DNA of 64,000 nucleotides, from the NCBI GenBank assembly GCA_038227995.1, contig JBBRPP010000028.1, positions 7,861 through 71,860 on the forward strand, written 5' to 3'. A program made the position numbers and the translations under genes. Every line of letters starts with the position of its first letter. Position 1 is the first letter of the stretch. This document shows, piece by piece, positions 32,476 to 41,420 of this stretch. Origin of the DNA: WLMZ01 sp038227995 (GTDB lineage: Bacteria; Actinomycetota; Acidimicrobiia; Acidimicrobiales; Ilumatobacteraceae). The notes under the pieces were generated by a model that was not told the DNA's origin, did no database searches, and saw only the letters and a list, made by a program, of their open reading frames with translations.

Positions 32476-33424
32476 GTCGCAGGTAGTCGGCGGCGCGGAT
32501 CGGCTCGTAGACGTTCGGGCCGGCAGCGGGCGCGGGCAGGGTCTCGATCATCTGGTTCATGTTGCCTTCGTCGAAGAAGACCAGCGACAGCAGGCTCTCC
32601 TCGACGCCATCGCCCGGCGGAGGCAGGACGCGGTGACGGGCCGAGCGCCAGCGGTCGCCGGTCCAGCGCGCGAGCAAATCGCCGACGTTGATCGTCAGCG
32701 CACCGTCGACGTACGGCGCGTCGACCCATGATCCGTCGGCTCGCTGCACCTGCAGCCCGCCGATGCCGGGCTCGCGATCGAGCAGCGTCATCACGCCGAA
32801 GTCGGTGTGCGGGCCGATGCGGAACTGTCCGGGTTGCGGGTCGCCGACGACGCTCACCGGCGGATACCAGTTCATCGCCAACGTCCACATCGGATCATCA
32901 GTGCGCGAGCGCATCCACATCGGCTCCAACCCGAGGGCTGCGGAGAAGAGGTCGGCGAGGTCTCCCGCAAGCCGAAGCATCTCCGCTCGCCACGCCCACG
33001 CCAGCGCCTGCAGGTTCGGAGCCTCGGTGGGCCATTGATTCGGCGGGAACAGGTCGCTGTCGGACTCCAGGCCGTCAGGCACTCGGTCGTTGCTGCAGCT
33101 GAAGGTCTGCTTCAGGTCGGGTGGCGATTCCTCGCCGCTGGAGTAGGCGTTCGCCTCGCGACCGACGGGCACCCAACCACGACCGGTCGGCCCCGTCGCG
33201 TATTGCTCCTTGATCTCGACGGGCAGCGCGAAGAACTCGTGTACCGCGGCGCGCAGTTGGCGCCGCAACACGTCGTCGACCCGGTGGGCCGTGACCAACA
33301 GGAAACCGCTCGCCGCCAGGGCCTCGTCGACGGCACGGACGAGTTCGGCCCGGGCCTCCGGATCACCCGAGTACCAGGCGCTGAGATCGATCAGGGGCAC
33401 GAAGTCGAGCGCGGGAATCACCAT
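32450..33424 (-). CDS. Isopenicillin-N-synthase-like 2-oxoglutarate/Fe(II) oxygenase
   Basis: 324 residues. The N-terminal DIOX_N part is FVPLIDLSAWYSG...VDEALAASGFLLVTAHRV (residues ~8-50) and ALPVEIKEQYATGPTGRGWV. The catalytic iron ligands are His/Asp in IGPHTDFGVMTLL (~residues 208-210) and the distal His in SARHRVLPPP (~264), followed by ESLLSLVFF where family members carry the RxS 2-oxoglutarate anchor; here the Arg is not obvious. Substrates in this family range from peptides to nucleobases and plant hormones. It stands immediately upstream of, and divergent from, the ABC importer operon. Confidence 0.88.
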   Translation of the reverse strand: MVIPALDFVPLIDLSAWYSGDPEARAELVRAVDEALAASGFLLVTAHRVDDVLRRQLRAAVHEFFALPVEIKEQYATGPTGRGWVPVGREANAYSSGEESPPDLKQTFSCSNDRVPDGLESDSDLFPPNQWPTEAPNLQALAWAWRAEMLRLAGDLADLFSAALGLEPMWMRSRTDDPMWTLAMNWYPPVSVVGDPQPGQFRIGPHTDFGVMTLLDREPGIGGLQVQRADGSWVDAPYVDGALTINVGDLLARWTGDRWRSARHRVLPPPGDGVEESLLSLVFFDEGNMNQMIETLPAPAAGPNVYEPIRAADYLRLKLEQIDV

Positions 33425-33581
33425 CCGCAGATCATGCCTCGCGGGTCACATCCCGGGCCAGGCCTCACAAGCCCTTAACCGAAGCGAGACCGTGCCCGAA
33501 ACACGCAGGAAATAGCGACTTCGTACCTTCAACACCCATACAAGGCGCCACTCGCGCCCGGAGAAGGGGAGACACGAAGAC

Positions 33582-34772
33582 ATGGCAATGATGAACCGAC
33601 GTGAGCTGATCATGAGACTCGGCGGTGGAGCTGTTGCCGTCAGCGCAGCAGCGATCCTGCTCGAAGCATGCGGCAGCGACAAGAAGGCGTCGCCCGCGAC
33701 CACCGGCGCCCCCACCACCACGACGCCGTCGAGCACTGCTGCGACGACCGCGCCGACGACCGGCGGGTCCACCGTCGGGACCACAGGAGCATCGACCGTC
33801 GCGACAACGGGCGGCTCCACCGCACCGGTCGGCGACCTCGGTGAGATGTCGCTGCGGCTGTCGTGGATCAAGAACTCGGAGTTCGCCGGCTCGTACATCG
33901 CCGACAACAAGGGCTACTACAAGGCCAACGGCTTCAGCAGCGTGAACCTCATCGCCGGCGGCCCGTCAGCGCAGCCGGCCGAAGTCGACGTCAGCTCCGG
34001 CACGGCCCTGGTCGGCATCTCCGCCCCCGACCTCGTCGCTTCGGCGATCGGGCAGGGTGGCGAGTTGATCATCATCGGCGCCGAGTACCAGAAGAACCCG
34101 TTCGCGGTGATGTCGCTGGCCAGCAATCCGGTGAAGACGCCGCAGGACATGTACGGCAAGAAGTTCGGTCTGCAGGCCGCGAACCAGACCGTGTGGGACG
34201 CGTTCGTCGCGGCCAGCGGCATCGACGACTCGAAGATCACCAAGTTCCCGGCCCAGTTCGACCCGACGCCGCTGGTCAACGGCGAGTGCGACTGCTGGTT
34301 CAGCTTCGTCACCAACGAGCCCAACACGTTGAAGACACAGGGCGTCGACACGGTCACGTTCCTGCTCGCCGACTTCGGCTACCCGCTCGTCAGCGAGGTC
34401 TATGTCGTCAAGAAGGACAGCATCACGAGCAAGAAGGCCGCGCTCAAGGCGTTCCTCAAGTCCGAGATCCAGGGCTGGAAGGACCTCTACGCAGATCCGG
34501 GTCTCGGCGCTTCGCTGACCACCGGCACCTACGGCAAGGACCTCGGTCTGGACACCGCCGAGCAGACGCTGGAGGTCAAGTCCGAGCTGACGCTGATCTT
34601 CACCGACGAAACCAAGAAGAACGGCGTCTTCACGATCTCCGACGCGCTGATCGCCGAGAACGTCACCGTGCTCGGCAAAGCCGGCATCACGATCAAGGCC
34701 GAAGACCTGTTCGACATGTCGCTGTTGGCAGAGGTGTACAAGGAGAACCCCGACCTCGTCGCGACGACATGA
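33582..34772 (+). CDS. ABC transporter substrate-binding lipoprotein (NMT1/THI5-like)
   Basis: 396 residues. A lipoprotein signal peptide ends ILLEAC with Cys30 as the lipidated residue. A Thr/Ala/Gly-rich linker (~36-80) precedes an NMT1-type domain (RLSWIKNSEFAGSYIADNKGYY; IIGAEYQKNPFAVMSL; GKKFGLQAANQTVWDAFVAA; YPLVSEVYVVKKD). Relatives bind pyrimidines such as hydroxymethylpyrimidine, riboflavin, nitrate/taurine or aromatic acids. The genes downstream (deaminases) make a nucleobase-like ligand plausible. GAAGGGGAGA precedes ATG 33582. First gene of a translationally coupled operon; its stop overlaps the ATPase start. Confidence 0.9.
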   Translation: MAMMNRRELIMRLGGGAVAVSAAAILLEACGSDKKASPATTGAPTTTTPSSTAATTAPTTGGSTVGTTGASTVATTGGSTAPVGDLGEMSLRLSWIKNSEFAGSYIADNKGYYKANGFSSVNLIAGGPSAQPAEVDVSSGTALVGISAPDLVASAIGQGGELIIIGAEYQKNPFAVMSLASNPVKTPQDMYGKKFGLQAANQTVWDAFVAASGIDDSKITKFPAQFDPTPLVNGECDCWFSFVTNEPNTLKTQGVDTVTFLLADFGYPLVSEVYVVKKDSITSKKAALKAFLKSEIQGWKDLYADPGLGASLTTGTYGKDLGLDTAEQTLEVKSELTLIFTDETKKNGVFTISDALIAENVTVLGKAGITIKAEDLFDMSLLAEVYKENPDLVATT

Positions 34773-35635
34773 TGACGGACGTGGATGCGGGAGGAGTGGC
34801 GGGCGGACCCGCCCCACTGGCCAACGGGATGGCCAGTGGGGCGGAAACCGCACCGCAGGGCATCTCGATCTCCGCCCTGACCAAGATCTTCTCGATCGGG
34901 CGCAAACAGGTCGTCGCCCTGGACGACCTGAACCTGCGCACACCTGCCGGGTCGTTCCTGTCGCTGCTCGGACCATCGGGCTGCGGCAAGTCGACCGTGT
35001 TGCGGATCATCGCCGACCTGGAGACGCCGACGTCGGGGGACGTCCGTGTCCATGGCGAGAAGCCCAAGGCGTTGCGCGACAAGCGTCACCTCGGCATTGC
35101 GTTCCAGGAAGCAGCCCTGCTGCCCTGGCGCAGTGTCGAGGACAACATCCGCCTTCCGCTGGAGGTCAGCGGTGTTCGGGTACCGCCGTCGACCATCCCC
35201 GATCTGATCAAGCTCGTCGGTCTCGAAGGCTTCGAGAAGGCTCGACCGGCGCAACTGTCGGGCGGCATGCGTCAGCGCGTCGCGATCGCCCGCGCGTTGG
35301 TCGTCGAGCCCAAGGTGCTGTTGCTCGACGAGCCGTTCGGCGCACTGGACGAGATGACGCGTCGGCGCCTCAACCTCGAGCTGCTGCGGATCTGGACCGA
35401 ACGCCAGACCACGACGCTGTTGGTGACTCACTCGATCGCAGAGGCGGTGTTCCTGTCGGACACCGTTGCGGTCATGACGCCACGGCCAGGACGGATCAAG
35501 ACCATCGTCCAGATCGACCTGCCTCGGCCACGCACGCCGGAGATGCTGCGCAGCCACGAGTTCCACGTGATCGAAGACCATCTCTCTGAGTTGCTGTTCT
35601 CCGGCGGCACGCCAGACAGCGGCGACGACGTATGA
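34769..35635 (+). CDS. ABC transporter ATPase (SsuB/TauB/ThiZ-type)
   Basis: 288 residues. Walker A is GPSGCGKST (Lys74), the Q-loop is in GIAFQEAALLPWRSVEDN, the signature LSGGMRQRVAIARAL, Walker B VLLLDEPFGALDE and the switch His in VTHSIAEAV. It drives the importer formed with the two permeases downstream. ATG 34769 overlaps the upstream stop (ATGA). An alternative ATG at 34829 (codon 21) would remove a Gly/Ala-rich leader and leave a strong hairpin in the intergenic space; homology begins only around residue 32, so both are possible. Confidence 0.93.
   Translation: MMTDVDAGGVAGGPAPLANGMASGAETAPQGISISALTKIFSIGRKQVVALDDLNLRTPAGSFLSLLGPSGCGKSTVLRIIADLETPTSGDVRVHGEKPKALRDKRHLGIAFQEAALLPWRSVEDNIRLPLEVSGVRVPPSTIPDLIKLVGLEGFEKARPAQLSGGMRQRVAIARALVVEPKVLLLDEPFGALDEMTRRRLNLELLRIWTERQTTTLLVTHSIAEAVFLSDTVAVMTPRPGRIKTIVQIDLPRPRTPEMLRSHEFHVIEDHLSELLFSGGTPDSGDDV
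34809..34844 (+). promoter_or_regulatory. Perfect 15-bp hairpin at the start of the ATPase gene
   Basis: CCGCCCCACTGGCCA (34809-34823) pairs with TGGCCAGTGGGGCGG (34830-34844) around a 6-nt loop. No U-tract follows. It starts 37 nt after the stop of the binding-protein gene, where ABC operons often have a 3' stabilising stem that favours the binding protein over the membrane components. Confidence 0.8.
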
Positions 35636-36480
35636 GAGCCGACACCGATCTGATCATCGATCAGGGCTTGCTCGGCACGCCCGAGCCAGACATCACCGCG
35701 CCCGAAAAGGGCGTGACCGAGCGAGCCTGGTCGATGCCACCGTGGGCCGGCACCGTGCTCGGCATCGTGATGATCTTCGCCCTGTGGGTCGTGCTGGCCT
35801 CGACGCTCGGCATTCGCAAGGGCATCCCCCAACCGTGGAACGTCGTCAGCCAGTTCGTGACCGACATCCACCTGTACGGGCCCAACGTCAGCACCACCCT
35901 CGGCGAGGCGTGGAAGGGCTATCTCATCGGCAACATCATCGCGATCGTCTTCGGTACCGCGTTCGTGCTCGTGCCGTTCCTGGAGAAGGCGTTGATGCAG
36001 ATCGCGGTCGCCAGCTACTGCCTGCCGATCGTCGCGATCGGCCCGATCCTGCAGAGCACGTTGAAGGGCGATGGACCGAAGGTCGCGCTCGTCGCCCTCA
36101 GCGTCTTCTTCACGACCCTCATCGGTGTGTTGGTCGGGCTTCGGTCGGCGGACCGCACCAGCCTCGAAGTCGTTCGCGCATACGGCGGCGGACGCATCCG
36201 CGAGCTGACCAAGGTGCGTATCCGTTCCGCGCTGCCGAGCGCGTTCGCCGGGCTGCAGATCGCAGCACCAGCGGCAATCCTGGGCGCCATCATCGGCGAA
36301 TACTTCGGCGGCGAACGTGGTCTCGGCATCATGATGATCGCCAGCCTGCAGGGCTTCAAGGTCGCCCGCACGTGGGGCATCGCGTTGATCGCCACCGGCA
36401 TGGCCGGCATCGGCTTCGCCGCCACACTCGCCATCGGCAGAGCGCTCACGTCATGGGCGCCACGAACGGGGAACAAATGA
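35632..36480 (+). CDS. ABC transporter permease (SsuC/TauC type)
   Basis: 282 residues with about six membrane segments. After a ~38-residue cytosolic start, hydrophobic helices begin at VLGIVMIFALWVVLA. The EAA-like coupling loop is EVVRAYGGGRIRELTKVRIRSALPSAFAGL (~residues 180-209), followed by IGEYFGGERGLGIMM typical of BPD_transp_1 permeases of sulfonate/pyrimidine importers. ATG 35632 overlaps the ATPase stop by 4 bp. Confidence 0.92.
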   Translation: MRADTDLIIDQGLLGTPEPDITAPEKGVTERAWSMPPWAGTVLGIVMIFALWVVLASTLGIRKGIPQPWNVVSQFVTDIHLYGPNVSTTLGEAWKGYLIGNIIAIVFGTAFVLVPFLEKALMQIAVASYCLPIVAIGPILQSTLKGDGPKVALVALSVFFTTLIGVLVGLRSADRTSLEVVRAYGGGRIRELTKVRIRSALPSAFAGLQIAAPAAILGAIIGEYFGGERGLGIMMIASLQGFKVARTWGIALIATGMAGIGFAATLAIGRALTSWAPRTGNK

Positions 36481-37328
36481 GCACGATCGCCGGACGCCTG
36501 CAGAAGGAGGTTCGGCGCACCCGCGGTGAGCATCCTGCGTTGAAGCGCGTCGGCCGAATCCTGTGGCTGCTGCTCGTGGGCGGGTTGTCGACACTGGGTC
36601 TCTGGTTGCTGTTCGTGAAGTTCGTGCACATGGATGCGCTCGTGAAGAAGTCACCGCAGCAGGTCTGGGACTACCTGTTCACGATCAAGAAGGCACCGGC
36701 CAACCGCAAGGCGTTGTTCACTGCGCTGCGCACCACGATGGGCAACCTCGCCATCGGCTACCTGATCGGACTCGTCGCCGGCATCGTCGTCAGCAGCGTG
36801 TTCCTCCTGTCGCCCACCATCCGCCGGGTCTTCCTGCCATTCGCCCTGCTGCTCCGCTCGGTGCCGCTGATCGTGATCACGCCGATGATCGGGTTGGCGT
36901 TCGGGTACACGTTCACCTCGGTTCGGCTGGTCACCGCGATCGTCACGTTCTTCCCGTCGCTGGTCAACATCACGCTCGGCCTCGAGTCCGCACCGAAGCA
37001 GGCCGCCGATCTGATCAGCGCGTACGGCGGATCACAGCGCACGATGCTGTTCAAGGTCCGCCTGCCGTACGCGGTGCCGGCTCTGTTCGCGGCGATGCGC
37101 ATCGCGGTGCCCGGCGCGATGGTCGGCGCGTTGCTCGGTGAGTGGCTGCTGACGACGAAGGGCATCGGTCACTACCTCGTCGAGCGCCCCAACAAGTTCG
37201 ACTACACGGGTGTGTGGGCCGCAGTGGCCGTCATCGCCGTGGTGACCTTGGTGCTCTACGCGATCGTCGGCTTGCTCGAAACCCCAGTCCTCGCCCGGTT
37301 CGATCCACAGCGGCTCAACGAGAGCTGA
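36477..37328 (+). CDS. ABC transporter permease (second subunit)
   Basis: 283 residues, six predicted membrane segments starting at ILWLLLVGGLSTLGLWLLF. The coupling loop is DLISAYGGSQRTMLFKVRLPYAVPALFAAM with LLGEWLLTTKGIGHYL after it. Two different permease genes imply a heterodimeric channel. It overlaps the first permease by 4 bp (ATGA at 36477) and is followed 6 bp later by the deaminase gene. Confidence 0.92.
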   Translation: MSTIAGRLQKEVRRTRGEHPALKRVGRILWLLLVGGLSTLGLWLLFVKFVHMDALVKKSPQQVWDYLFTIKKAPANRKALFTALRTTMGNLAIGYLIGLVAGIVVSSVFLLSPTIRRVFLPFALLLRSVPLIVITPMIGLAFGYTFTSVRLVTAIVTFFPSLVNITLGLESAPKQAADLISAYGGSQRTMLFKVRLPYAVPALFAAMRIAVPGAMVGALLGEWLLTTKGIGHYLVERPNKFDYTGVWAAVAVIAVVTLVLYAIVGLLETPVLARFDPQRLNES

Positions 37329-37334
37329 GCGGTC

Positions 37335-38297
37335 GTGGCCACCCCGCTCGATGTCCGCGACCTGGCCAAGGCCGAAGTTCACGTTCATCTCGAAGGCTGT
37401 TTCAGCCAACGCGATCTCGGCATCCTCGCGACGAAGTACAACGAGCCGCTGCCGCGACCGATGGGGCAGCTGTTCGACTTCACCAGCTTCGACCAGTTCC
37501 TCGAGTTCCTGTCGTGGTCGTGCGGGCTCCTGCGCTGCGCCGACGACGTCGCCAAGGCCGCTTACGCGTACACCTGTCGCGCCGCGGCCTCGGGCGTGTT
37601 GATGGCCGACATCATCGTCAACCCGACACATTGGGCGGCATGGCGTGGCGATCTTCGCGGGCTGATCGACGCGTTGGATCGCGGCTTCACCGATGCGGAA
37701 CGCGACGGCCTGCCGACCGTCGGCCTGTGCATCAGCATCCTGCGCATGCAGACCGCGGCCGAGGCGGCGCAACTGGTCGACGAGCTGATCGAGTTGAAGC
37801 ATCCGCGTGTCGTCGCGCTGTCGATCGACGGGAACGAGGCACTCAGTGGCCGAACCGGCTCTCGGTTCGCCGATGCGTTCCAGCGCGCCGGGAAGGCCGG
37901 TCTGCGGCGCACCGTGCACGCCGGCGAATCGAGTGGTCCCGAGGGTGTTCGCGATGCGCTCGATCTCCTCGGTGCCGATCGGATCGACCACGGCGTCCGC
38001 GCGGTCGAAGACCCGGCGCTGATGGCTGAACTCGCGGAGCGCGGCATCCCGCTCGGCGTGTGCCCGTCGTCGAACCTGACGATGGGACTGTTCACATCGC
38101 TGGCCGAGCATCCGTTGGAGACGCTGCGTCAGGCCGGCGTCCGCGTCACCGTCAACAGCGACGACCCGGGCTTCCTCGACATCGATCTCACCGGCGAGTA
38201 CGAACGGGCCATCGCGGCATTCGATTGGAGCCCTGAGATCGTGCGGACCGTCGCACAGACGTCGATCGACGCGTGCTTCATGAACGATCGCCGATGA
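37335..38297 (+). CDS. Adenosine deaminase family protein
   Basis: 320 residues from GTG 37335. Zinc ligands and catalytic residues of the family are present: H16-V-H18-LEG, H195-AGE198 (HAGES), the DHG motif in RIDHGVRAV and the Asp pair D276-D277 in TVNSDDPG. CPSSNLTMG is the conserved loop before it. Such enzymes deaminate adenosine, adenine or 6-substituted purines; a few act on other aminated substrates. It is coupled to the importer upstream (6-bp gap) and to adenine deaminase downstream (ATGA overlap), which points to scavenging of an aminopurine compound. Confidence 0.92.
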   Translation: MATPLDVRDLAKAEVHVHLEGCFSQRDLGILATKYNEPLPRPMGQLFDFTSFDQFLEFLSWSCGLLRCADDVAKAAYAYTCRAAASGVLMADIIVNPTHWAAWRGDLRGLIDALDRGFTDAERDGLPTVGLCISILRMQTAAEAAQLVDELIELKHPRVVALSIDGNEALSGRTGSRFADAFQRAGKAGLRRTVHAGESSGPEGVRDALDLLGADRIDHGVRAVEDPALMAELAERGIPLGVCPSSNLTMGLFTSLAEHPLETLRQAGVRVTVNSDDPGFLDIDLTGEYERAIAAFDWSPEIVRTVAQTSIDACFMNDRR

Positions 38298-40141
38298 GCC
38301 TGCTTCCGGTCGGCTACGTACCGACCGCAGACGAGATCCAACGCTTGCGGCTCGTCGCCAACGGCACCGAGGCCGGCGACGTGATCATCCGCAACGCACA
38401 GGTGCTCGCTGTGCACACCGGCGAAGTCCTGCCGCGAGACATCGTGATCGCCGGTCGCCACATCGCCGCCGTCACACCCGTTGGCCGCTTCGATGGGCCT
38501 GTGGTGGTCGATGCGCACGGCCTGTACGCCGTGCCGAACTTCATCGACACTCACATCCACATCGAGTACACGATGCTGACGCCAGGCGAGCTGGCTCGGC
38601 TGATCGTGCCGCGCGGCACGACGACGTTGCTCGCCGATCCGAACTGCATCGCGAACGTCCTCGGTGCGCCAGGAATGGATCTCGTCGCCTCGACGGGCAC
38701 ACCGTTGCGGATCCTGCAGCAGATCTCGCCCGAGGTCCCTCGACTGCCCACGATGGAGCTGGGCGGTGCGGTGGTGTCCAGCCAGGAGACGCTCGATCGG
38801 TTGCGACGCTCGAACGCGGTGTCGCTCGGTGAGGGCAACCCGTTCAACCTCTCGCTCGATTCCGCCCGCAAGCAACACGAAGCCCTCGCCGCCGGCAAGC
38901 GAATCACGGGCCACACCGCTCGACTGTCCGACGAGCCGCTGTGGGCCTACCTCGCCGGCGGTGTCGGCGACGACCACAACGCGTTCACGACCGACGAGGT
39001 GCTCGATCGGCTCCGTCTCGGCGCGGCCATCACCGTCATGGCCGGCAGCATGAACGACAACTGCCCGGCGGTGTTCGCCGACGTGCCCGCGCTCGGCAGC
39101 GGTCTCAACCACATCTGCTTCTGCGCCGACGACAAGCACGTCGAAGATCTCGCCGGGCAAGGCCACATCGACCACCACGTCCGTCAAGCGGTGCGCGCCG
39201 GTGTCCCGCCAGAGATGGCGATCCGGATGGCGACGCTGAATGCCGCTGTGCACTTCCGTCTCGACCACGTCCTCGGGTCGATCACGCCGAGTCGGCTCGC
39301 TGACTTCATGCTCGTGGCGGACCTCGCCGACCCGCATCCGTACGCGGTCTACGTCGACGGGCGACTCGTCGCAACCGACGGCCGCGCGCTATTCACGAAC
39401 GACGACGCGATGCCGGACTGGAGCCGCGGCACGATGCACCTCGCGGCCGGGTTGAGCGCCGCATCGTTCGAGCTGCGCGCCGACGACGCGACGGCGTGGG
39501 TGCAGGCGGTGGAGATGTACGACGGCTACTTCAAGCGCGCGTTCCACGCCGAACTGGCTGTCGTCGACGGCACCGTGCGCGCCGACACCGAGCGAGACGT
39601 CCTCAAGGTCGCGATCGTCGACCGCCACCACGCCACCGAGACCATCGGGCTGGGCTTCGTGCGCGGCTTCGGATTGCGACGGGGTGCGATCGCGGCGACG
39701 ACCAACTGCGAGAACCAGAACCTGGTGATCGTCGGCACCAGTGACGCCGACATCGCTCACGCCGCCCTCGTCGCGGCCGACATCGGCGGCGGCTACGTGG
39801 CGGTTGCCGATGGCGAGGTACTCGCCACGTGCGCGCTGCCGATCGCGGGCATCATGAGCGACGAACCGTGGGAGGTCGTGCGCGAGCAATCGATCAGGGT
39901 CAACGAGGCCGCTCGGTCGATCGGCTGCGCGATCGACGCGCCGTTCATGATCATGGCGTTCATCGGCCTCGCCGGTGTGCCCGATCTGGGCTTGACCGAG
40001 AAGGGCTTGATCGATGTCGCGTCGCAATCGTTCGTCGATGTGATGCTCACGGCCGTGCCGGGGCAGGTGTGCTGCCGCTGTCCGTCGCACGCGCACGACG
40101 TGCACCGGATCTTCGACCCGACCGTTGCGACATCGGCATGA
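38294..40141 (+). CDS. Adenine deaminase
   Basis: 615 residues from ATG 38294. Amidohydrolase core: H87-I-H89 in FIDTHIHIEYTMLTPGE, RGTTTLLADPNCIANVLG, a conserved GHTARLSDEPLWAYLAGG segment, and ADDKHVEDL...GHIDHHVRQAV. The long C-terminal domain (ATTNCENQNLVIVGTSDADI; VREQSIRVNEAARSIGC; PFMIMAFIGLAGVPDLGLTEKGLID) is that of Ade-type adenine deaminases, which convert adenine to hypoxanthine with an Mn/Fe centre. The stop overlaps the start of the flavoprotein gene. Substrate specificity for a modified adenine cannot be excluded. Confidence 0.9.
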   Translation: MSLLPVGYVPTADEIQRLRLVANGTEAGDVIIRNAQVLAVHTGEVLPRDIVIAGRHIAAVTPVGRFDGPVVVDAHGLYAVPNFIDTHIHIEYTMLTPGELARLIVPRGTTTLLADPNCIANVLGAPGMDLVASTGTPLRILQQISPEVPRLPTMELGGAVVSSQETLDRLRRSNAVSLGEGNPFNLSLDSARKQHEALAAGKRITGHTARLSDEPLWAYLAGGVGDDHNAFTTDEVLDRLRLGAAITVMAGSMNDNCPAVFADVPALGSGLNHICFCADDKHVEDLAGQGHIDHHVRQAVRAGVPPEMAIRMATLNAAVHFRLDHVLGSITPSRLADFMLVADLADPHPYAVYVDGRLVATDGRALFTNDDAMPDWSRGTMHLAAGLSAASFELRADDATAWVQAVEMYDGYFKRAFHAELAVVDGTVRADTERDVLKVAIVDRHHATETIGLGFVRGFGLRRGAIAATTNCENQNLVIVGTSDADIAHAALVAADIGGGYVAVADGEVLATCALPIAGIMSDEPWEVVREQSIRVNEAARSIGCAIDAPFMIMAFIGLAGVPDLGLTEKGLIDVASQSFVDVMLTAVPGQVCCRCPSHAHDVHRIFDPTVATSA

Positions 40142-41382
40142 GCAGCGGACTGCCTCCCCTCCTGGGCGCGCTGATTCCAGCGCCTGCATTCACGGACGCT
40201 GAACTCGCAACGCTTGTCGCGATGCAGGCCGCGATCGACACGACGATCGAACCGCTCGCGATCGAACACGATGCGGCTGGGCGGTACCCGACGCGGTCGA
40301 TCGCGGCGCTGAAGACCAGTGGTCTCCTCGCGCTCGGTGTCCCGGTGGAATTCGGAGGTATCGGCTCATCGCATCGAGCATCGCTGGAAGCCCAACTGCG
40401 GCTGGCCGTTGCCGACTCTGCCGTTGCCCAGATCTTCAAGATCCACGACGAGTTGGTCCGCGAGATCTTCGTCTACTGCCCGCCGAGTTTGCGGCCGGCA
40501 CTGGCATCGCGGATCGTCGACGACCATCACATCATCGGCTTGGCCGTGGCCGAGGCCGGCAAGCGCGTCGATGCGCCGTGGACCACCGTGGTACTGCCGA
40601 CCGCAGACGGGTTCGTGCTGAACGGCGAGAAGATCTACACCACCGGCGCCGCCGAAGCCGACGAGGTCGCGGTGTGGGCCTTCAACCCCACCGTGCCCGG
40701 CATCGACGTCAATCCACTGCTCGGCTTCCAGCTCACGCTGGTACCGCGGGATGCACCGGGGATGACGGCGCACCGCGACTGGGATGCAATGGGGCAGCGA
40801 TCGACCGACAGTGGCTCGATCTCGTTCATCGATGTCGCGTGCCACGCAGAACAACGGGCGAGCGAGCCCGGCCTCGCACCCCTCCCCCAGAACTCGGTGC
40901 GGTATCAGGCCGGCTTCGCCGCAGTTCTGGCCGGCCTCGGCGTCGGCGCGTTGCGTGCGGCGATGCCGTTCGTGAGCGAGCGCAGCCGGCCGTGGCCCAG
41001 CGCAGACGTCGACCGCGCGGTCGACGACCCGATGGTGCGCCGGCTCTGCGGCGAGCTGGGGGCCGAGCTCGCGGCCGCATATGCGGCGACGATGGCGACC
41101 GCCGATCTGCTCGATGCGTTCGAGCGTGACGAGATTTCGCGCGCCGAGTTGGCCGTGCCGATCTATGCTGCAAAGGCAACGGCAACCCGCGCAGCGCTGC
41201 ACACGTGCAGCGAGATCTATGCCTTGATGGGCACGCGGTCAGTCGCTCGCAGCAACGGTTTCGATCGCTTCTGGCGCAACGCGCGCACGCTCTCGCTCCA
41301 CGACCCCGTGGATTGGAAGCACGAGGAGATCGGCCGTCACCTGCTCACCGGATGGGATCCCCCACCGGGCATCTACAGCTGA
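40138..41382 (+). CDS. Acyl-CoA dehydrogenase-fold flavin monooxygenase (DszC/SfnB-like)
   Basis: 414 residues. The domain order is helical N-terminus, beta-barrel centre (WTTVVLPTADGFVLNGEKIYTTGAAEADEV) and helical C-terminus. The 'NGEKIYTTGA' segment is that of the DszC group of FMNH2-dependent monooxygenases rather than of true acyl-CoA dehydrogenases, and the catalytic Glu of the dehydrogenases is not apparent. These enzymes hydroxylate heteroatoms or N-alkyl groups using reduced flavin from a separate reductase, none of which is nearby. The ATG at 40138 overlaps the adenine deaminase stop by 4 bp, which places an oxidative step in the same pathway. Confidence 0.85.
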   Translation: MSSGLPPLLGALIPAPAFTDAELATLVAMQAAIDTTIEPLAIEHDAAGRYPTRSIAALKTSGLLALGVPVEFGGIGSSHRASLEAQLRLAVADSAVAQIFKIHDELVREIFVYCPPSLRPALASRIVDDHHIIGLAVAEAGKRVDAPWTTVVLPTADGFVLNGEKIYTTGAAEADEVAVWAFNPTVPGIDVNPLLGFQLTLVPRDAPGMTAHRDWDAMGQRSTDSGSISFIDVACHAEQRASEPGLAPLPQNSVRYQAGFAAVLAGLGVGALRAAMPFVSERSRPWPSADVDRAVDDPMVRRLCGELGAELAAAYAATMATADLLDAFERDEISRAELAVPIYAAKATATRAALHTCSEIYALMGTRSVARSNGFDRFWRNARTLSLHDPVDWKHEEIGRHLLTGWDPPPGIYS

Positions 41383-41420
41383 ATCGTCAGCTGACCACAT
41401 CGTCCTCGAAAGGCGTCACC

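Noticed and set aside
33480..33540. GlnR-like boxes (GAAAC-N6-GAAAT) before the ABC operon
   Set aside because: Match is partial and short; not enough to call nitrogen control without a genome-wide model.
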